Source: Lolium rigidum (Eukaryota > Streptophyta > Magnoliopsida > Poales > Poaceae). Taken from it: a stretch of 64,000 nt of DNA. How positions within the stretch are numbered: the stretch's first letter is position 1; the number at the start of each line of letters is the position of its first letter. The notes beneath the pieces are model-generated. The model worked only from the letters and a program-made list of their open reading frames with translations, made no database searches and had not been told where the DNA came from. The stretch lies in NCBI RefSeq assembly GCF_022539505.1, contig NC_061512.1, positions 154,053,962-154,117,961 of the forward strand. The letters run 5' to 3'. The translations under genes and the position numbers were made by a program. Below, one piece after another: positions 58,540-64,000 of the stretch.

Positions 58540-59590
58540 TTGAAGCAGCCGCCTGCGCACCGCCACAGAGTTGTGGCTGTTGAGGGCTCCCCCATTGACA
58601 GGGCATGTGTTAAGAGCATGTGTGGCATCTTCTGAATACATGGATGCAGGATGATTGCAAGAGGCAACTGGACACAGCTGAGCTGATCTGGTTTCTCCTG
58701 GTTCTGCGTTCAGTCGTTATGTATGTTGTATACTTTGCCTCCCTATGTTTGTGGTGTCAGGAACTAGATGAGCGGGAATGTTCCAGTTCGGCAGTACATC
58801 TATCTGTTCATCTTTGGCAAGCTCGGACAGGACTTATTTCATGCTCCTCTTCAGCAACAAAAAACATACTCTTTCCGTTCTATAAAGGTTGTCTAAGATT
58901 TATTAAAATGATCTTGTCGAGCAACTGTGGAGGCTTAAAGGAAACAATTAGATGATTTTACTTATTTTATGTCTATCATTCCTTATTGTAAAACTATTTA
59001 TTCTGTGTGCTGCACTATTTGCTTGTATGCTAGACTATTTATCTGTGTGGTACAATATTTATTTTGCAATCACGGTTAAAGTTGAAAAAATAATAAACCA
59101 TAGCCGAACAGTCATTTTGGAGGATGCCACTGGGTAGATACATTCCCCAAAGGCGACAACTCGCGCCGGCTCCCCAAACAGCTTGTGTGCGCCGGACGCC
59201 GTTTGAAAGACTTGGCTGGGGATGTCCTGGAAGAGCAATAAGCTCTCGTTGCTCCCAGTGTTATGTCCGTACCTATCAGTCTGTTATCTTCTGTTTTTCT
59301 TTTCAGCTCATGTGGCCGTGTGTCTGGCCGTCTGTTATTTTATCTGGTATGATACATCGGTCTAACAGTAGGCTCCACGTGTCATAATCCTTGTTAACAC
59401 GGATGAAGAGAGCGGTCAGTGTTTTCTTTTAACTGTTACTCAATGCCAGTGGTTTTTTTTTGTCACGAAACACAATTGTGGTCTTTTTTCTTATAGTGAC
59501 CTCAATTATAGTGTTTTTTTTTTTTTGTAATTTTCTCCATTGCAGCAGAGAAGAGACGCGATGAGCCCAAGCTTCTAGACAGTGTGTCCC
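58540..59590 (+). other. 3' UTR and downstream flank of the Dicer-like gene
   Basis: No gene is seen. A possible polyadenylation signal AATAAA lies at 59092-59097. The segment at about 59124-59260 is GC-richer and might be a transposon scrap. Poly-T tracts lie near 59450 and 59515. Confidence 0.4.
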
Positions 59591-59599
59591 ACACCCCTC

Positions 59600-60060
59600 A
59601 CGATTGCTGACTACGGTTGCCTCCTATCCTGGCACCCAGTGGCGGACGCAGTTGCCTCCTATCCTGGCACCCAGTGGCGGATGTAGGAAAGAATTGGAGG
59701 GGGCACACCTCAACAAAAAATTACGCCCCCTAAAATGTGAAAAACCTTTGCATAATGAATTAATGAATAGTATACAAGATAAATTCATTGTAAACATTAA
59801 AGTTTAAATACATATATCAAATATGCACGACATACAGAGACACATGTACGGAGCAGTTCATCTGAAAATAGCTGAAAGGTTGAATAGCAGAAATGCAGAT
59901 TAGGGGCTCACTTCTGGTCGTGGCCTCGGTGGGAAGATCAGGGGCGACGCTCGGTGTTCAGTGCGGTGGCCGGCGGTCAGTGAGGCACTGCGGCGGCCGG
60001 GTGGCGGGGCTAGGCCTATCCTGACAATTGACACCACCTCTTCGCGCTGCCCGCTCCTGC
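59600..60060. mobile_element. hAT-like transposon scrap with a short tandem duplication
   Basis: CAGTGGCGGA, the usual terminal motif of plant hAT elements, occurs at about 59637 and 59672. Both copies lie within a 35-bp tandem duplication (GTTGCCTCCTATCCTGGCAC...). GGGGGCACACCTCAAC follows, then a GC-rich stretch at about 59920-60010. The opposite terminus and target duplication were not found. Confidence 0.4.
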
Positions 60061-61036
60061 ATTGATCCTCTCTTTTCGTCCTCTCCTAGAAGGTTGCAGC
60101 AGCGAGCTAGGTTCCGGGGGAGGAGTGCTGGATACTGGAAACGGTAGCGTTGGGTTTGCTCATTGCATGTGCTTCACCTTTGTCGCCGACCGTTTGTTGC
60201 GTCTGCAAGGTCTTCCGCCGTTAACCTCAACCAGCCGTGTGAATGCCAACCAATCGCCGAGTTCCCCACAAAGCCGCATGGGTATCTGTATGGTGCCAAC
60301 ATCACTCTCTCTATGTGATCCTTTGGTGGCCTTCTCCTTCATCCCTCCCTCAAAATCTATTCAAATACGACATTCATTTGCCTAAAACGGGTCCCTGGAT
60401 CCAGAAATCCCAACAATTGTCACTCCATTTTGCCAAAATATCTTACTTTGCAATAGCTAGTTCATCTCAAGCATGTGGGACACTGTTGTTTTGAGATCTC
60501 CCACATTGGAATTATTAGGACAATGCATATTTATTTTTTGTTTACGCTCGTTATAACTTCAATGGGTTTCTTTTGGAGGAACACCCATTCCTGCTCTTAA
60601 CGTAATCTATTTCTGTAACCATATTCTGTTTTCATGACAGTGATCTGTGTGTACATTATTTTGATGTAGGAATAAAACAATGTGGTTTTCCTCTCCATTA
60701 CAACTTCTCGGGTATTGGCTGAGAGTGACATGATATCGACTCTACACATGTTTCGTCGAGTTACCGGGTTCACTGAGGATATTATATTTTCTAGAAATTC
60801 TGAAACTGATTTAGAGCCGAGACTCATACTAGTTTCTCTCCTAACAATTAGGTAAGCCCTTGCACATCACATTGGCACAATGAAAACTGATTAAGAAAAT
60901 AATCATACAGTCTTTCTACTTGGACATGTGCATTAGATAAAATCATGTTTTGTTAATTTTATACCATTCAGTCAATCTTTTAAGCTACATATTTCATCAG
61001 AATATAACTATACTATTACTTAAGCCTCTATGGAAG
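60061..61036. other. Intergenic DNA without recognised content
   Basis: Open frames at 60062-60494 carry no family motif. The rest is AT-rich. Confidence 0.4.
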
Positions 61037-61300
61037 TCTGGACCTACGAGCTTCAAGTGGGAATGCATTTAATGTTTATTAATCAACCATTACTATTTAG
61101 CAAACATATTGCCAGTTGAGATTCTTAGGTTGGTCATAGTGGTAAGTATCATGTAGTAGTATCATGTCTGGACCTACGAGCTTCAAGTGGGAATGCATTT
61201 AATGTTTATTAATCAACCATTACTAGTATTTAGCAAACATATTGCCAGTTGAGATTCTTAGGTTGGTCATAGTGGTAAGTATCATGTAGTAGTAGATACT
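61037..61300. repeat. 130-bp tandem duplication including a MITE left end
   Basis: TCTGGACCTACGAGCTTCAA begins at 61037 and again at 61167. The copies are nearly identical apart from a few extra bases (CTAGTATT for CTATT). Each includes GGTTGGTCATAGTGGTAAGT. Confidence 0.88.
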
Positions 61301-61566
61301 ACTACATGATACTATCTCTATTGTGGTTAGTATCATGGAGTAGTATCTGTCATGCTATATTTATTGTTTTTTAGAATCTTAATGTGAATTTGTGTACAAG
61401 ATTTGTTTAGCATTAAATTTTCTCGTTGTTTGCGCTATGATACGGTATCTATCTATCTATCTATGTTACTCTAATCTTCTCTATCTTCCTTAATTAGCTG
61501 TCACATCAGCATTTTTGTGGGACCAATGTGCATGATACAGGTATGATAATAGCACTATGGCTAGCC
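61261..61566. mobile_element. MITE, Harbinger-type (TTA target duplication)
   Basis: It is a 306-bp element with imperfect terminal inverted repeats GGTTGGTCATAGTGG and (revcomp) GGCTAGCCATAGTGC. TTA flanks it at 61258-61260 and 61567-61569. An internal palindrome around ATCATGTAGTAGTAGATACT lies near the left end. It has no coding capacity. Confidence 0.7.
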
Positions 61567-61589
61567 TTATACTTCCTATTTCATACTTA

Positions 61590-62435
61590 AAGCATCTCTA
61601 GCGTGTTCCCCAAAGCGACCATCAAAGGTTTTTGGGGTGCGCCGGATATTTTATCGGCCCCGGTCGCGCGTCCCAAAGACCCTTCCGGCCCCGCGCGGCT
61701 CAATATGTTGTCCGGCGCCTCGAGCCTGTCCCCACTCCATAGGGGACGCTTTGAGCGCGCCGAGCAGAGCACGAAACTGCGTCGCGAGTGGCGACTGTTT
61801 AAAAAATCTAAATTTAAATTCGACATCACCATCCGCGAACCAGCATAGCAACAGTAGAGGCGCGCTGGTGGCGCCCTCCTCGTTCTGAAACCGGAGGTGA
61901 AGGAGGAGCAGGACGACGAGGAGGCCACAAAGATGGCGGGGTACGAGCGGCGGCAGCGCCTCATCGCCAGCAGCGACGACCTCAAGGACTTCCCAGTTAA
62001 TGGTGTTGTTGAACGACAAGGACGCCTGGAGGGGCGACATCGATGTGGCAATGGCCATGTCCATCCGCGACGCTGGGATGCCCACTCGTCGACCTCACCA
62101 ACGACGACAAAGCTGGGCCCAGCCCGCCGAGCGCGGCAAGAAGGATGCCGTCGACGACAGCATGTACAACTTTCACCAGTACTACGACCCATTTGGGCGC
62201 CACAAGTACTACTAGATTAGGGTTTAGGTTTAAATTTCATCAAATTTCGTTCAAATCCATGTAATATATAGCAAGTTTGAATAAATTCGACTGTTTTTTA
62301 TTCAATTTAAAAAAATCTAAATTTCTGTTTGGGGGACGCGACTGGGCAGCGATGCGCTCCAAACGCGGCACCAAAAAACAGTGTCCCCAAACGCTAAATC
62401 CGGCACCCGCTTGGGGAACGCAACTGGAGATGCTC
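61590..62435. mobile_element. PIF/Harbinger-type non-autonomous element, 846 bp
   Basis: Terminal repeats AAGCATCTCTAGCGTGTTCC (left) and, from the right end, GAGCATCTCCAGTTGCGTTC pair over about 28 bp. TTA flanks both sides (61587-61589, 62436-62438). The inside holds GC-rich, coding-like DNA (61890-62215) but no transposase. Confidence 0.72.
61890..62216 (+). pseudogene. Coding-like fragment inside the Harbinger element
   Basis: The reading starts as an acidic protein (KEEQDDEEATKMAGYERRQR...) and continues after a frame shift near 62000 as LLNDKDAWRGDIDVAMAMS, ending FHQYYDPFGRHKYY and TAG at 62214-62216. The family is not recognised. It may be a relic of the element's own second ORF or a captured host fragment. 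Confidence 0.4.
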
Positions 62436-62639
62436 TTAGTATCCCTTCTCTATTTGAATCTCGTGATTCTAGTATGAATGAACCTGGTCTATGTGACTAT
62501 GTCGGTACATACTTATGGATTTTATTCTATAACTTCTGCATGTATAAGATCACTATTTTGATATAATCTTGTATCATAAGTAATGAAATATATTTGTATT
62601 CAGAAGCTTATTGTGCAAACAGTGTAGTATCTGCCTAGC

Positions 62640-63520
62640 TATTGCTCTTTTCAGTTTTGCCCGTCTACTACTATCTGGGCTTACGATGGTAAGGGTTGCA
62701 TTTTTTGTATAATGTCCATGCATATTGTAGCAGCATATATCATATGACAAATTTACGCAATGTTAGCTACCAGAAATAGCCGTCGAGATTGGCTTTGCGT
62801 TTTCCTTTCATATATCCTCTCTTATGGGAGAAGACACTCCATAGCTTTGTCAAACAACTCATTCAGGCAACCGCCTGACAGTGGATTGAGTTTGGCAGAA
62901 CAAGGATTGTCAAAACTTTCAAGTGCTTCTACTGATGTCACTGCTTCCAATTTTATTTCTGAAGAGATGGAAAATATCAAACCTGGAAGGTAATGTACAT
63001 GCACATTTTTTATTTTCCCAGGGAATTTTCCTCCTTTAGTATAACTTCCAGTATTATAAGCCAAGCAATGTTCATTGCAATTCTGTCCTAGGGAATCTAA
63101 TAACAACGGGAGAACACAGCCAGAATTTCAAGAAGCTAATTTCGAATCTCGTGGAGAAATTAATATAGATGTTAGCAGAGGTAAAATTGCTAAAACTAGG
63201 TTCCTTGTTTCTTTTTTTCTTTCTTGGTGGAGCATCCTAATTTTATCCTCATTGGCAGTCGATTTATGTTCAGAGGAGTAATTGCACAACTGTGGATTAA
63301 AGAGCGTACAACCGATAGAAGCAATTGAAATGATGAGCTTGATGTTATCACTCTGCCTGTTGGTGTAAAATCTCCTGGATCTCATTATGATCATTCTTCA
63401 AATATACAGCCTGAAACTTGTGATGCTACTGATAGCACATCGCCAGCTACTGGGCATGCTGCCTCTCGACCCTCACTTTCTGATGTTGGTTTGGAGAAAA
63501 TGATGGAGATACATAATTAA
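62640..63520 (+). pseudogene. Decayed multi-exon gene fragment
   Basis: Three exon-like pieces lie in order. The first is 62760-62992 (ending ...EEMENIKPGR before GTAATG). The second is about 63091-63180 (SNNNGRTQPEFQEANFESRG..., ending before GTAAAA). The third is 63330-63520 (DELDVITLPVGVKSPGSHYD... to TAA). They read as a polar, serine-rich protein, but an in-frame TGA precedes the last piece and no start or domain is visible. I do not recognise the gene. It could be the 3' end of a broken host gene or part of a transposon. Confidence 0.35.
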
Positions 63521-63725
63521 CATTCATATAATATTTGAAAACTAACATATTCAATTTGTGCTGATTCAAACAACATAGAGAAGTCCCATATACAAGAAAT
63601 ATATAAGAAAGATAAACTGCAAATTAGAAAGGGAAATCCCATGCAACAGATACGGGGTGGACTGACTGCATGATACGGGGTGGCCTTCGGACACCACCGC
63701 CTCAAGATCACCAAGTCCACTACGT

Positions 63726-64000
63726 GGACCGATGACTCGAGCCCGTGTCAAGGCCATCCAACACGAGGTGAATTCATTCCTCTCCACATATGATCTTGAC
63801 ACCCCGTTGGACGGATTGCTACTCAACGCAAACACTATCTATGTCATCAGGTGCATTGTGCAAGAACTACATCCATGGAACCAAGCCAACGGGAGAGAAG
63901 AAGACGATGAAAATGAGCTCCCAACAACAGGGCATGTACTACCGCCCGCACGCACTGGTACTACCGCCCCAAGCCTCCCAGAAGATCCACAGCCGGAACT
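63726..64000 (+). CDS. Partial gypsy-type polyprotein, C-terminal region, runs off window
   Basis: This open frame begins within GPMTRARVKAIQHEVNSFLS and continues to the last base. The GPMTRAR...EVNSFL signature is familiar from the region near the end of the polyprotein of several grass Ty3/gypsy elements. Upstream in the same frame (from about 63695) a short serine/proline-rich stretch is open. The first Met in this frame is 63732. The rest of the element is outside the window, so completeness, LTRs and activity cannot be judged. Confidence 0.55.

Overview
The window looks like nuclear DNA of a grass, probably Pooideae (wheat, barley, rye or oat type). The reasons are deeply nested Athila-like Ty3/gypsy retrotransposons with tRNA-Asp primer sites, Helitrons with GC-rich hairpin ends, TTA-flanked Harbinger-type elements, and one intron-rich gene of the monocot DICER-LIKE 3 clade. 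A 100-N scaffold gap lies at 7397-7496. No species call is possible from sequence alone.

Layout. 1-190 and 25837-33740 belong to an old minus-strand LTR retrotransposon (element F; tRNA-iMet primer site at 27172-27183, LTR-like block 27186-33740). Into its leader jumped element D (191-25831, minus strand, target duplication ATCCT), an Athila-type element with decayed gag, protease, RT/RNase H and integrase. Element C (4969 to the gap) sits in D's integrase. Element B1 (12361-25323, duplication CCCCT) sits in D's 5' LTR, and element B2 (12439-18722, duplication CACAC) sits in B1's 5' LTR. C, B1 and B2 encode no recognisable polymerase. They share the LTR start TGATACGTC and the same tRNA-Asp primer site with D, so D-like elements may have mobilised them.

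33741-37112 is repeat-rich intergenic DNA with a broken coding fragment. 37113-46185 is two Helitron-like elements placed end to end, both non-autonomous in appearance, with GC-rich arrays and a PPR-gene scrap. The second ends 428 bases before the start codon of the only convincing intact host gene.

That gene (46614-58539, plus strand) is a Dicer-like ribonuclease. I resolved 27 exons whose phases all agree, giving 1741 codons plus stop: DExH helicase, helicase C, dimerisation domain, PAZ, RNase IIIa, RNase IIIb and two dsRNA-binding regions. Two features stand out. An in-frame tandem duplication adds one exon between the two dsRNA-binding domains, and intron 10 carries inverted repeats that would fold into long hairpins, the kind of RNA Dicers cut.

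Downstream (58540-64000) are the 3' flank, a hAT-like scrap, a MITE whose left end was tandemly duplicated, an 846-bp Harbinger-type element, a decayed multi-exon gene fragment, and an open frame matching the C-terminal region of a gypsy polyprotein that runs off the window.
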